Assembly (NCBI GenBank): GCA_003640385.1 | Contig: RCAB01000024.1 | Coordinates: 62,001-126,000, forward strand | DNA: 64,000 nt | Direction of reading: 5' to 3' | Origin: Setaria digitata | Lineage: Eukaryota > Nematoda > Chromadorea > Rhabditida > Setariidae | Part shown: one piece after another, positions 19,294 to 37,939 of the stretch | Position numbering within the stretch: the first letter of the stretch is position 1 | Layout of the letters: each line of letters begins with the position of its first letter | The notes under the pieces: generated by a model | What the model was told of the DNA's origin: nothing | Database searches by the model: none | Seen by the model: the letters and a program-made list of their open reading frames with translations, nothing else | Position numbers and translations under genes: made by a program

Positions 19294-20698
19294 TTATGCC
19301 ATTCGTGTTGAAGCGGCTATTTCTTCTTGTACGCGTTTTTGTAGTGTTTGTGAAACCAGATTGTAAGTTTCCATAAAACGATCCATACACCTGTTGGAAA
19401 AGTATATAGAGTACCGGAAGGGAACATTTTATGAGCTACGATTATGTAAACAGAATTATCCAAAGGTTAGAATTTAACAAATGACACACTTCATGTACTT
19501 CATATTTCTTTAATTCTGTATTATGAGTGACAGCTTAACAGGGTCGTCTTTCTCAGCTGTGTTTGCCAACTACTCGTTTCCTTGGCTGCAGTTTCGATAC
19601 AGAGTAGATGGAGACAGTGAGAGTCCCGTTAATTCATTCCTACGCGTCACCAACTAGATGACGAGGTACTTGACTACCTTACGAGAATCATAGTTACTCC
19701 CGCTATTTACCCACGTTTGGTTGGAAATCAGAGACAGTCAATACCAGAGGGGCCATCCGTCTCTTCTATTTTAATTAGACAGTAAGATTCCCGAGCTCGT
19801 GCTAGGTTAAATATCTAACGGTGGCCGAAGCATCAATAGCATCCTTCGAAAGAGTGTGATATAACGGTCTTCTATTAAAAGTAAAACTAGACCCATTGAA
19901 TTTATTAGCAAATTAGATGCAATGAATATTTTACTACATAATTTCACTCAATGGTGATCCAGCTTATTTGCTAAGCATCTCAATTATTCTCAACACATAT
20001 TTTACGGATATTTGGCCAAACAGAAGGATATTATGGAAAAAGCAAAATACATTCAGAATACGACAGTGCACGATACTTCTACGTAAAATAAAAGCCACTG
20101 TAGTTTACCTTTGTAGACATTGCCTCTCTGTGTTCGACAAAGCATTACCTGGACTTGTGATGCATTTCGTCAAACATCTCTCTGATAAATCCTTAAATAA
20201 AATATTAATAACATTAAAACATTTAAATATAATTTTAGTAAAATGTTGTGTAATCTGGAATCATATTTTACCTTTTTGTCAAACTTGAAATATTCTGTAA
20301 TCTCTAATGAGTGCTGTATTGTAACCAAACAAGAACGACTGAGAACAGTGGTGACAAAAAAGCAAGGAAACAAATTATTACTGAATAGTTATATTTTCTG
20401 AAATGACCCAAACAGTCAGCCTTCATAATGTGTCTGAATTATCTAGCAGCAACAAAGGGAGAAATTAATGACCCGGTGTTTAGGACTGACTTTTATAAGA
20501 CCGAGAATTTTCGAGATCTGGAGACAAACTACGGACGGTAATCTAGAAAAGCTTAAGAACGGAGAGAAATGCTGAACTTACAGTAATCATATTCTGGGCA
20601 TTCAAAATAGCAGCCTGCTGCTTAACACCGGATATCAAAGTTTTCTGCTGTTCTGGTGTTAGCTTTTTTAGAGACTCTACATCTAATACGTGTTCCAT
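19294..20698 (-). CDS. tin-13: TIMM13, small TIM chaperone of the mitochondrial intermembrane space
   Basis: Three exons, 20698-20582, 20179-20109 and 19390-19294, encode 94 residues, the normal length for the family. Small TIM hexamers (TIMM8-TIMM13) escort hydrophobic precursors across the intermembrane space. The twin CX3C motifs are intact: Cys41-Cys45 (CLTKC) and Cys60-Cys64 (CLQRC), 14 residues apart, followed by [19 protein letters not shown], which matches TIMM13 (CMDRYMDAWNTVS) better than TIMM8, 9 or 10. The N-terminal [13 protein letters not shown] helix also fits TIMM13. Exon 2 starts at AGATGT because the alternative acceptor two bases earlier breaks the frame. A tttcag acceptor about 29 bases upstream of the ATG (near 20728) could be a spliced-leader site. 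The gene lies on the same strand as the FUS-like gene, about 2 kb downstream, farther than usual operon spacing. Confidence 0.95.
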
Positions 20699-22680
20699 CA
20701 GGATCGGAACGAAGAAAAAGCAAAGTTCTGAAATTCATTTAGCAAACTGGTAAAAAATTATATGTTTGCTGACTGAATCATGTTAGACATATCAGGAAAG
20801 TGTCAAAAGTAGAAAGAAAAAAAACCCATCACTGCAACACTCGCAAAATCACCAGACGAAATGCTCATTCGCAGAATAATTGTGCTCATTTCCCTAGTCA
20901 GTAAACAAACTCGATTCTTCAGAAAATCCAGCTTGTGTTACTTTGATTGCTTGGTCTGGGAGTCTGCATGTGAAAGTTGGGTAACTCCATTAGTGGGGTA
21001 TTGGTGGTGTGAAGGAAGTTTGGCCTCACCTAAATTACTTGGAATTATTCGCAGATACCAGTTTTCTGTATCTGCTTAACGTATCAATCAATAATATGTT
21101 TTGTTAATTAATTATGCTCTATACCTAGCCTACTTGTATTGGTGAAATAACATTCGCCCCTGGGACGGAGGATGAATTTATTAAGTACTAATTAAATCCT
21201 AATATTTGATAAATTATAGACTTCTCCTGCTGACTATTCTCGGAATGCTCTTGAAATGCATGTTTCACCCCTTCGGACCAGTGGCAATGCCCGTTCGCTA
21301 CAACTGCCCTTGGCATCGGAGTAATTGGCGACCGGTCTATTACCCCTTTCTGGTTAAGCATAAACTGAAATACGGTAAGTGCGTAGTATGCCTTTAAATA
21401 ATAATATGCCTTTAAATATGCCCTTTGCGTAGTATGCATCGAAAAGTGGCTTAGCTTGAGTTGCATAAATGACAGCCTTAGATTCTAGTTGCTAAATATC
21501 TTAAAACCAACGCGCTCGGAACAATTGATGTGTAAGAGTGCACTTCACAGCCAGATATGTAAAAAGTACACTGGGAACACACATGTCTTGCACGACGACC
21601 CAGAGAAGTCACCAATCACCTGCGTGGTTGGACTTTTCTCTGACCAGGCTTTCTTTGTCACTTCTTCAGCACCTTTTTTCTGATAAAAATTTTCATAGAA
21701 ATCTTTGCTGTCCAACGCAAGGCATTAGAATTTTTCCAGCTTCCTTGGAATAAGATCATTATTACCCTTGCCTATTCTAGATACACCTGAGGCGCTAAAA
21801 AAGACACGGAATGGTCGATGTCTGTTAATGCGTCGGATTTTGCGAGAAAAACCGTTCCTCGGCTGGAACCACCAATGCACCCCTCGTGAAAAACGTCTTC
21901 AGTATCCCTTGTGATCATGCGTCATTATATTTGTCATTACATTGTTCATGAACAATTCGCCTTGCAGATTTTCATTTTGAATTTTGAATTCAGAATTCGA
22001 ATCTAGGTTGGTGGGCAGTATAAAGTCACTTTTCTTAGTGAACGAGAAATGAAGTTCTTTGATATCTACTTACCCTAGAAAGTTTTTGTTAATGTACATG
22101 GTCACACAGTGATGGACAATTTCCTTTCCGCTCGTATTTTCTTCCGTCATTTTTGTTGCTGCTTTAAAGGAAACAGTACTAAAGTAATTAGCACGAATAT
22201 GAACAGTAGTCCCTTAACTCAGCTCAGATCATTACTCCATTTATTTTGGATAAAAATGCTGAAAAATGCAGTAAAAAGTTGCGGTCGAATACCACTTTAT
22301 CAAAATAATTAAAACAGACAACGGTAATTTCCATGAAGCTAAATATGAAATGGTTTCTCAGAAAGGGATTGGGATCAACTATAGAAATTTTAAATAAATT
22401 GAATGCAGATAAGGGAAATGAACTGTGTAAGTCATTTAAAACCACAGTACTATTGAAGAAAGTAAATCCATGGTACATGGGGAGCAGGACAAAACAACTG
22501 CATTAGCATGAATTACTGGTAAGGCGGTGTGAGATGACTGAATTACTCCACAGGTTTCACGAGTTATGGCCCACCTCGAGAGAATGCTTCGTGCCACTAT
22601 CTTGATTTTTCAAAAATATCCAATTTTCAAATCAGTGACATTCAGTAAACAGACGATGTGGCAGTGAGTAACGATATTCA
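20699..22680. other. intergenic, no gene recognised
   Basis: About 2 kb between TIMM13 and the stop codon of the FUS-like gene. Open frames are short and unrelated to known families. It must contain the TIMM13 promoter or the trans-splice region near 20728 and the 3' UTR of the FUS-like gene at its right end. Confidence 0.5.
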
Positions 22681-30068
<7,388 letters not shown>

Positions 30069-30386
30069 AACTGATGCTGTTTATGGATTTTAATCAATTG
30101 TAACGAAGCACAAGATTGGCTCACTCGATATGAAACCTAGGTATAGTGAAGAACAAGGATCGTTCCCAACGCGAAAACTAAAATCGATTTTTCAATTACG
30201 GATAGTAAAATTGGATCAGTGCCAATTTGTCGTCCTTTTTTTGTGGCACTTCAACTTCCGGACGTAAGAAGCGGGATCAAGTCCTGATATTCAAAAGCAA
30301 GGTACAAGTAATGCCACCGAAGAGACTATCCTACCTTAGTGCCGACAGGCCACGAAGATTGTACGGAGGACAGGCCACTGTTGTGA

Positions 30387-30683
30387 CACAGTATCCTCCA
30401 TGTCTTTAAAGAAGAGGACGCAGTAAGGGACGACATGGGACATTCTGCACCTGCAAACGGCTCACCCCGACTACCTGACCCACCCTCCATGGACCCCCAC
30501 CCCCAGGCTCAGGTACCCTACGGCCGCATCTCTCCCAGCACGCATAACATAAAGACACTTTCGCTGTGTGACGATGATACTCCTAGTGAATCTTCGAGTT
30601 TCACAATTCCGAATCAGACTTTGCACTTAGGTGTTGAGACAGTTGTCTTTCCTGATAAGTGTGATGGACCGGTGCTGAGTTGA
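30387..30683 (+). other. GC-rich open stretch, possible orphan coding exon
   Basis: A 99-codon open frame ends at TGA 30681-30683, with an internal ATG at 30435 (MGHSAPANGSPRLPDPPS). Composition is Pro/Ser-rich and the DNA is far richer in G and C than its surroundings. A good donor, CTCAG|GTACCC, follows about 26 codons after that ATG, so it could be a first coding exon of a plus-strand gene whose other exons I could not find. It may also be chance or promoter-linked GC content of the FUS-like gene, which starts 319 bases away. Confidence 0.25.
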
Positions 30684-33390
30684 AGTGTCGGGGTTTGGTT
30701 CAGGCATGGACAGCATTTAATGTAAATGTCTGGTGATTGATGGAGTCATTCCTCTCCGTGATGGATAATTCTCGGCAAAGCTGCATGGGACATTTCACTT
30801 TTCCTCTGAAATAAGTTCTTGGTACCAAATAGCCATAACTACATATCTTTCTTTTCCCCTTGCCATTACGTTGTCAGGATATTCCGTTCCTACAAATATA
30901 AAGAAATAAAAATATAAGCTGCAAGGCATTCTCACATTTTACTTTTCACTTTATAAAGAAATGTAATTTCAGGAAAGCGATGTAAAAGTCTGACAAGATC
31001 TACCCCCTCGTTGGCTTACTTTGCTCGTATTTGCAAAGCATTTCTATTTTAGGAGTATAGCACGTTTTGATAAGGAAGAAATACTTTGTTACTGGATGTT
31101 ATCATAAATCTCACTTTGATAATTCAGAAGTTTATGATTTGAATTTTTGAATCAGATAGTGAGCGCTAATTAGTGCTTTTATTCCCTCCCAATCACTTTT
31201 CATTTACTACTTGTTGAAAGCTTTGTTAATTCTGGAAGTTAGTGGATTATTGCCTATAGATTTCTCTTAAAGTTTAGCATGTCAAAATTAACTTATACTG
31301 TTTTATCAACGCACACTTCTGAAGTTGTTATCTGCTACTAGATTTTTTTGAAGCGGGTAACTAACACGGTTTGCAAGATACAGTCGTTCCTTCCAAAAAG
31401 TCTCCCTGATCTCCCTGAGTCGTAGAAAATTCCTTCGTGATTCAAGTTTTGTGTATATTTCGGAAACTGTACAAGCAAATCATTGATTGATGATATTTAA
31501 GAATATATTTCTGAAATACTGCAACAGGTAGTTTCTCAGATCATTTCCTATTTCTGTTAGCAGAATCATCTTAGGCCAGTGCTGCTGTTATTTTTTTTTT
31601 TACTTGTTTCTGTTGACTTACAGCCAGGTGGAAAATAGAATTCACAAATCGGCTTCGGATAATCAGCTGAATCAACAACGATGTTAAAAAGACTCCTTTC
31701 TGCTGCTGTAGTTTTTGTATAAATTATTTGATTAATTTGTTTCTATCTTGTTATGAGAATATAGTGCTCAATTTATTTCTATGATTATGGAGTTCGTGGA
31801 ATCAAATTTTCAGAACTGGCTGCTATTTTTCGTTTTCGACTTTCTGGTGTGGGCCTCGTCTGTATCACTTATTTGAAACTTCTGTAACAGCGACTGTGAA
31901 ATTCGCTTTCCTCTGTGGAATGGAAGTTTTGACACTTCTCATTAGTCTCTGGCTTCTGATCTGGATCGTCTGTCGTCCCTGGAAAGTATTTTACAACAGT
32001 AATAGAGGTTCAAAGTAAATGATATTGTTACAGATGCCTTTTGCCCTGGTTGCTTGCATATGCAATTGTCATTGCAAATTTTATTGTCTCCGCCTACTGA
32101 ATCTAATCCACCACAGCATATATGAATTACCTACCGTCTATACTTTAAAATTATGTGGATAAATCAACTCATTTAACTAGTTATCCTCCATATAATAAAT
32201 GCTTATCAATATTTCATCAAATTATGGGTTGGAATTTTCACTCTTTCGAAAAATAATTCATATCTTGTTTGTAAAGGGAGGAAAGCGGAGAATCTGAATT
32301 CTACCCAGATTCTTTTAAGACAGCTTTTTGACTGAGCTATTTTGGGCTATACATTGTTGTAGAACTACCAATAAGGTTATGAATTAATAGTATTAGGGGA
32401 TAACGACGTTACTTTCATTAATTAGTTAGGCTTTAGCACTTAAGTTTTACTATCCTCTTTTAATGAACCACATAAGGATTACACATCTTCGTATTTACGC
32501 TGAAATGACTACCTCTTCTGTATTTGTTTCTCTTCAGTTTGCATTTCAAAACTGTTCTGGACTATGCATAGTTTTGAGCATATTATATACATGTATTAAC
32601 GTCTACACAATGCTCTGCTAATTAACCCTTGTCGATTAAAGATTTGTTAACAAATTAATTCGAAAAAAGTTTTCGAAAAGAAAAACACAGGCTTGTCGCA
32701 GTGACCGGTTTTTTTTGTTTTTACTGTGCATTTAACTCGGAATAAGTCACTGTTGGAAGTGAATGAGATGAAAAGCAACCTGATCCTCGTAACCGATCTT
32801 TATTCGGCAGGAAAAACAGAACAGAAGTTGAAGGTAACAAAAGCAAAGTCCCATGTAGAGTGAATTACATGAGCGTACAATCAATTCTATCTACTACATC
32901 CGTGGTCTAGTTCCCTTCCTATCTTCTCAGTCTGTGCAGCTTGTGATCTGTTTAAATGAGTCATTTCTACTTAATTTTCAGGATGCTCCACTGCAATTTT
33001 TTTCTCCCCGCCAAGCTAACCTTCCAATCGCTCTTTTGAACTCCTATCCCATCACAAAATATTTTTAAAATTCTTTTTTGAAAGAAGGGTTTTTTTAAAT
33101 CTAAGATGTAGATAAAATTGAAGACAACCTACATAATATTTCTTATCCAAAAATAATAAGCCGGCGGTCGCAGTAGCGAGTTAATTATAAACAGACTATG
33201 TAATTTTGAATACAACGAATTTGTTCCTCAAACCCTAAGCTTTGTGCTTAATTCTACTTACTAAGGCGAGATTCCTAGTTATTAATGTTTCTCCTCATAC
33301 AACAAAACTTGTTGAATTTTTGTTAATTCGAAATTCCATTCATCTGAATAGTTCTCAAATAATAAACAAATAGCAAAAAATCCTTTCCTT

Positions 33391-33552
33391 TTAGAAAGTC
33401 GAATTTAGAATCACTTCAGATTTGCTTTCCCTCTGTCTCTCTCTCTTATATATAATAATTATTTATATATATATATATAAATTCGATTTTCTATATATAT
33501 AAATTCGACTTTCTATATATATAAATTCGACTTTCTAAAAATTATTTTAAAA

Positions 33553-33588
<36 letters not shown>

Positions 33589-33600
33589 ATTATTTTCTAT
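33391..33600. repeat. TA-rich region with direct and inverted repeats
   Basis: A 22-base unit of the form ctatatatataaattcgact is repeated about three times between 33475 and 33536. Its reverse complement (agaaagtcgaattta) occurs once at 33393-33407, so the block is bounded by inverted copies. (TA)n runs flank it at 33443-33480 and 33559-33585. Confidence 0.75.
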
Positions 33601-34708
33601 ATAGGAATGACAGGATTAGTCTTTGAAGCAGGTAGTCCGGTTTCAACGGAAAAATTGGAAACATACTCGCCGATCTTTTTTTATATGTGCATAAAAAGTT
33701 TTTTGAATTAGCTCTTACAATTTGTGCAAAAATGAATGCTAATTAATTTCAAAATATAATCCAACGACTCTGCACGGCAATTTCTATATTTCAAGAGTTA
33801 GGTGTGTGGAAAATGAGGAAGGTCTAATAGGAGTGGGACTGTTTTTGTATCAATTACAGAAGCTATCATTCAGCTTCTGAAATTTTTTGATTGAGAACGA
33901 ATCCGGCTTCTCCAAATCGAAAATCTCGAGGAAATAATTTTTCAACTTTTTCGACTTCTTCATCGTGTTGGCTTCGTGGAAGTCAACAATGAACCAACTT
34001 AAAAGAGGCATTTTAAGAATGCCTATCGCAGTAATTTGTAAGTGAAGACTTTTTGGAGTTCTATGTGTAGAAAATAAGTGGTTTAAATCAACGTATCTTC
34101 AATTAACTGCTAATCAAAAAAAAAAAACAGATGTGAGTTAGGTGAGTAAAGGAGATGAGGGAAAACTGCTTTAGAAATGGATCTCTTCCGATTCCTAACA
34201 CATAAAATGATTACATATCAATTGGTGAAGCAGAAGTATAAAAGCAAGTGTTTCCGAAATTCAATCAATAAATAAAGTAACTTTTGCTACTGTAGTGAAA
34301 AAGTTTTTACCGTCACCACATCACTGTCATTGTCCGCCCAACTCGTTGCCGCATGTTGATGGAATGAAGAAGCATTCGATGGGAGAGGCATCTCATGTAG
34401 GTGCTTTAACTTTGTTGCCATCACACTTTATCCTGTACTGAGATTTTAACCTTAGTTTTCCCTTATGGTTCATGTTAACATTAGTGGATGACATTTCTGC
34501 TTCTTGTTTACATCATTTCATTACCGTATCATACTGTTTGTCATCAGTGGTTTAATTTGTCATGTGTGTCATTCTCTTGTCACATGATGTTTGTTCTGTG
34601 GTAGCGAAACTGAATGTTGTTGACTCGTGCGTTACCAATACCTTTTTGCGTCTGAACAATGTCAACTGTTTTTATTAACAAGGCTTTATCAGTTACAGCA
34701 TCGCGGCC

Positions 34709-35781
34709 ATGTCATTATCAGCTTTCAGCCTCGCGTAAGTATTTTTTCCTCTTTTTTCTTCATTTTAGAAATCCCTCCATTAATCCGTTTATGAAAACTG
34801 CATACACTTGAACCAACAGTGGCATTTCTTTTTTCCACGGCTTATTGCTTTCAGACTGGCTGTTGTCAACGTTGCTTATGTGGAAGTGCTGTCTGTTCCA
34901 GACATGTCGTTCTCCACAATTATCATTCAATTTAACGATACTATTTGCAAAGTTCGGGTAAAGTTAGGAGAATTTTCAAATCTTTCGGAATTTATTCTTA
35001 GTGGAAGTCTATGCTGACCTGCATTTCATTCCCAGCAAATTTCTTTTGGTTGAGTTTGGTGAGGAAATCCTTAACATAGCCACTGATGGATTCCTCAGCT
35101 TCCTTCTTTTCTCTCTCCCTTTGTTCCAGTCTTTCGTAAGCCAAGGGTTGAGTAAGCCAGTAAAACTTGTTTTGTAGAATGGCGTCCTCTCACTCAATGG
35201 CAAGGTGATTGGTAATTTAACGGACCAACAAGAACAAGAGTTACAGCAGTATAATAAGGAAGCAAAAGAATGGTCCAACCAATTGCACTGGAGTTTTCAG
35301 CAGGTAAAGTGGCTTCCTTGCTGTTAATCTCGATCTTATTGCAGTAATTTTTATAAGGAATGAGTGAACTTCTTCCAAATAGATATACTTTTCTCCAAGA
35401 AGCTAAGTTATATCTGTTTCGTCGAAGTTCATATATTTTGAATTTGCAGCTGGAATTCGTTCTCTCATAAACTGATCAAGATTTAATTCTTAGAGAGTAT
35501 ATTTGCAAGATTAGATTATCAGATGTTCGGTTCCTTGATCACTAAGAGAGCGATGAGGAAAATAGAGATTCACAGTACCTCATGTTCAGCTTTTCGAACG
35601 TTTGTTTCAATCAGTGAAGAGCGTGTGGAATCATACATGGAATTTTGGTTTCGAATCGCTACCGCAGTCAACTACACCAAGTAACTCTGTCACGGAGAAG
35701 GAGAAATTAAAAGAGATGGCAAGTGATGAGGATTTTCCAGTCGTTAACTTTCCCAAGCCACCATCATTTTGTTATCCTTGA
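34709..35781 (+). CDS. secreted aspin-like (pepsin inhibitor-3 family) protein, copy A
   Basis: Exons 34709-34734, 34855-34957, 35178-35303 and 35590-35781 encode 148 residues. A hydrophobic start (MSLSAFSLALAVV) looks like a signal peptide. The mature part has DTICKV, then NGVLSLNGKVIGNLTDQQEQELQQYNKE, which fits the pepsin-inhibitor-3-like repeat (short strands followed by a charged helix), and ends in PKPPSFCYP, the proline-Phe-Cys tail characteristic of Ascaris aspin and filarial Ov33-type proteins. Family role: inhibition of pepsin-like aspartic proteases of host or worm. Only one repeat unit and few cysteines are present, whereas classical aspin has two lobes and three disulfides, so inhibition is not assured. 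Same exon plan as copy B 1 kb downstream, including an identical 126-base third exon. Confidence 0.82.
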
Positions 35782-36781
35782 TAATTTTACTTGATTGCTG
35801 TGTGACTATCATATACTGTGATTATGTTCCATAAGCTGTATCAGGTATTTTCAAATTGTGAGATTGCAGTCCACCGGATGGATGGTTTTCTTAAAATATG
35901 TTCTAAGTCAATTCATAAAAATATGTGTATTTCCTATAATTTTTGACTATTATATTTGACAGCACTACTCGTGTAAAGAAAGCTGTAAAAGCCGTGTAAA
36001 CAGATAGAAATATTATATTCATTGGTAGATTCATTCATGTATCGCAAACTTTAACATATCTTCAGTGAACTTCAATCAGTACAGCATCATCCTTTTTCCT
36101 TCTACACCCAAGTCAGTACTGGAATATCTTAAAATTTCGACTCAATATTCTACTCTTAAGGAGCGATTAGTGAACTTCCAGAATTTGTCAGTAACAAACG
36201 TACGGTCGCTTTCTGTTTCGATGATTTTTTGAACTTTTCTGACAGCTTGTCGGAAGAACTGTGGTGGAAGTACCATTAGGGAAGTCAGGGCATAAAGTAC
36301 CATTAGGGAAGTCAGGGCATAAACGTAGCGTTCTGAAATAAACTTTAATCAATGAACTGCGAACCACCAAATGATAATCCCTATTTCTGTTTGTGTTTAA
36401 AAGCGCATTTCTGAAATAGAAGTCAAATCTTTTCCGTTTTACTCACATTTTTTGAGAAATTTCAATAACAACTGCATGATTGGATGTGACTCTCATGAAT
36501 CAACTAGAAACTCGATGAAGGATGAAAGAAATGTATTTTAGTAGCATACGTTTTTCACACTTTTGAGTCATTGCTAAAGAAATTTCTTTTTAACCAGCGA
36601 AGAGCTTTGTATGATTCATTTTAAAAGTTTTCGAACTTTCCTGACAAAGCGAACAGCTAAAAGCTCTAGAAAATCCCATCCTTTCCTATTGACAGCCTCA
36701 GCTTTTCAGTGCTTTTATTTGTTCACTTTCTACTTTCCTTCAAAAATTCGCCTAATTCTAACATCGTTTAAATTATATTCA
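35782..36781. other. spacer between the two aspin-like genes
   Basis: One kilobase with no recognisable coding sequence, containing the 27-bp tandem repeat at 36270-36323. It is expected to hold the 3' UTR of copy A and the promoter of copy B. Confidence 0.5.
36270..36323. repeat. 27-bp perfect tandem duplication
   Basis: A 27-base unit starting gtaccattagggaagtcagg is present twice back to back at 36270-36296 and 36297-36323, between the aspin-like genes. No function is evident. Confidence 0.9.
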
Positions 36782-37899
36782 ATGGGTATATTCGGATTCA
36801 TGTAAGTTTCAATAAAGATATTCATACCATCTGTAGATTTGAAGCTGTGAGCGCAAAACTGTTTTGTTTCAAATATTTAGGAAGCTGGAATTGTATGCAA
36901 AGCTTTATAAATGAGATCGGTTTCTGGTGATAGACATGAGGTCATAGGTTACCATATTTTTTCAAGTTTCCTCTTCTTTATGACACGGATATCCCAAAGT
37001 TTCAGATTGGTAATGGTAATATCCTTCGAATTGACTGCCGCACTTCCTGCTTCCACATCTAGCTCCTTCTCTGTTATATCGGATGGTTTTATCTGCTCTG
37101 TTGTGGTGAATTTGTTTCAATGGAATGTTTTTAACCAGTAATTCCCAAAGCAAAACATTTGAAACTTTTTCGGTAACTGAAAAAAGCAAAAGATTTAACG
37201 TGTGGTGATCTTGCACAGCTAAAAAATGTTGTTATGACATACCCCAGACTCACGTGTTCTACATGTCAATTGCGTGAACTTTCTTAGGATGGAAAGATTT
37301 ACGTGAACAATGCATACAAAGGCGAAGCCACACCTGAAAATATCAGGGAGATGAAGGAATACCATGAGAAAACGCGTGAGTGGGCGAAAGAACTTCACGA
37401 CACCATGTATACAGTATGCTTCCTGTAAAATATTACGTCTTTCTCACGTCTGCTGACGCCTCCATGCAAGCACTTGGCCCATCCCGCAGCAATCGGATTT
37501 TAGGATGAGATTAATTATGCACTCCCAACTTTCCACCGGATGGTCGCGTTCCGGAATTCACTCATGTCTCGTTTTAGCCAGATGTCTACTGCTAAAGATA
37601 GCAGTTGCTTTTGAGAATCATCACAGCAGTATTAATTATTCTGTATGCATTTACATACTTATAGACCTTTGCAGACTATGAAAAAGATCATTGATGATAT
37701 GTTCGGCGAATATGGCTCATTTTGGAGAAGTCTTCATGGACCATTCTGGGAAGCAATCAACACGTCTGGATCGGAGGGTAATGTGACGGAAGCAACGGTA
37801 GCAGCGCCAGACCCATCCGAGGAAACCGAAAAACCGATCAGCACACAATTTTCAAATGTGATACCCTTTCCAGAACCACCTTCTTTCTGTAAACCATAA
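36782..37899 (+). CDS. secreted aspin-like (pepsin inhibitor-3 family) protein, copy B
   Basis: Exons 36782-36801, 37006-37105, 37288-37413 and 37675-37899 encode 156 residues. The joined start MGIFGFILVMVISFELTAALP is a clear signal peptide, split by the first intron as in copy A. Then come FSVISDGFICSVV, similar to the aspin N-terminus (FICTV), DGKIYVNNAYKGEATPENIREM as the repeat unit, an acidic Thr/Ser-rich segment, and the tail PFPEPPSFCKP. The second exon donor could be GTGGTG or the next GTGAAT; the latter is used because it keeps phase and matches copy A. A tandem duplication with strong divergence outside the repeat helix and the tail. AATAAA follows at 37934. Likely secreted; function as protease inhibitor is inferred from family only. 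Confidence 0.85.
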
Positions 37900-37933
37900 T
37901 TCAGAGATATTATGAAAATATTTCAGCAGGAAA

Positions 37934-37939
37934 AATAAA
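37934..37939 (+). terminator. AATAAA polyadenylation signal for aspin-like copy B
   Basis: AATAAA lies 35 bases after the TAA stop of copy B, a typical nematode distance. Confidence 0.55.

Larger units (their letters stand above)
30069..34708. other. intergenic, mostly featureless
   Basis: About 4.6 kb between the start of the FUS-like gene and the first aspin-like gene. It should contain both promoters, since the genes diverge. Most of it is AT-rich without coding signals. Exceptions are a GC-richer open stretch at 30387-30683 and a TA-repeat inverted structure at 33391-33600, listed separately. Confidence 0.5.

Noticed and set aside
34808..35017. Reading 34808-35017 as a stand-alone 69-residue gene
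   Set aside because: It is the second exon of aspin-like copy A read through its flanking introns.
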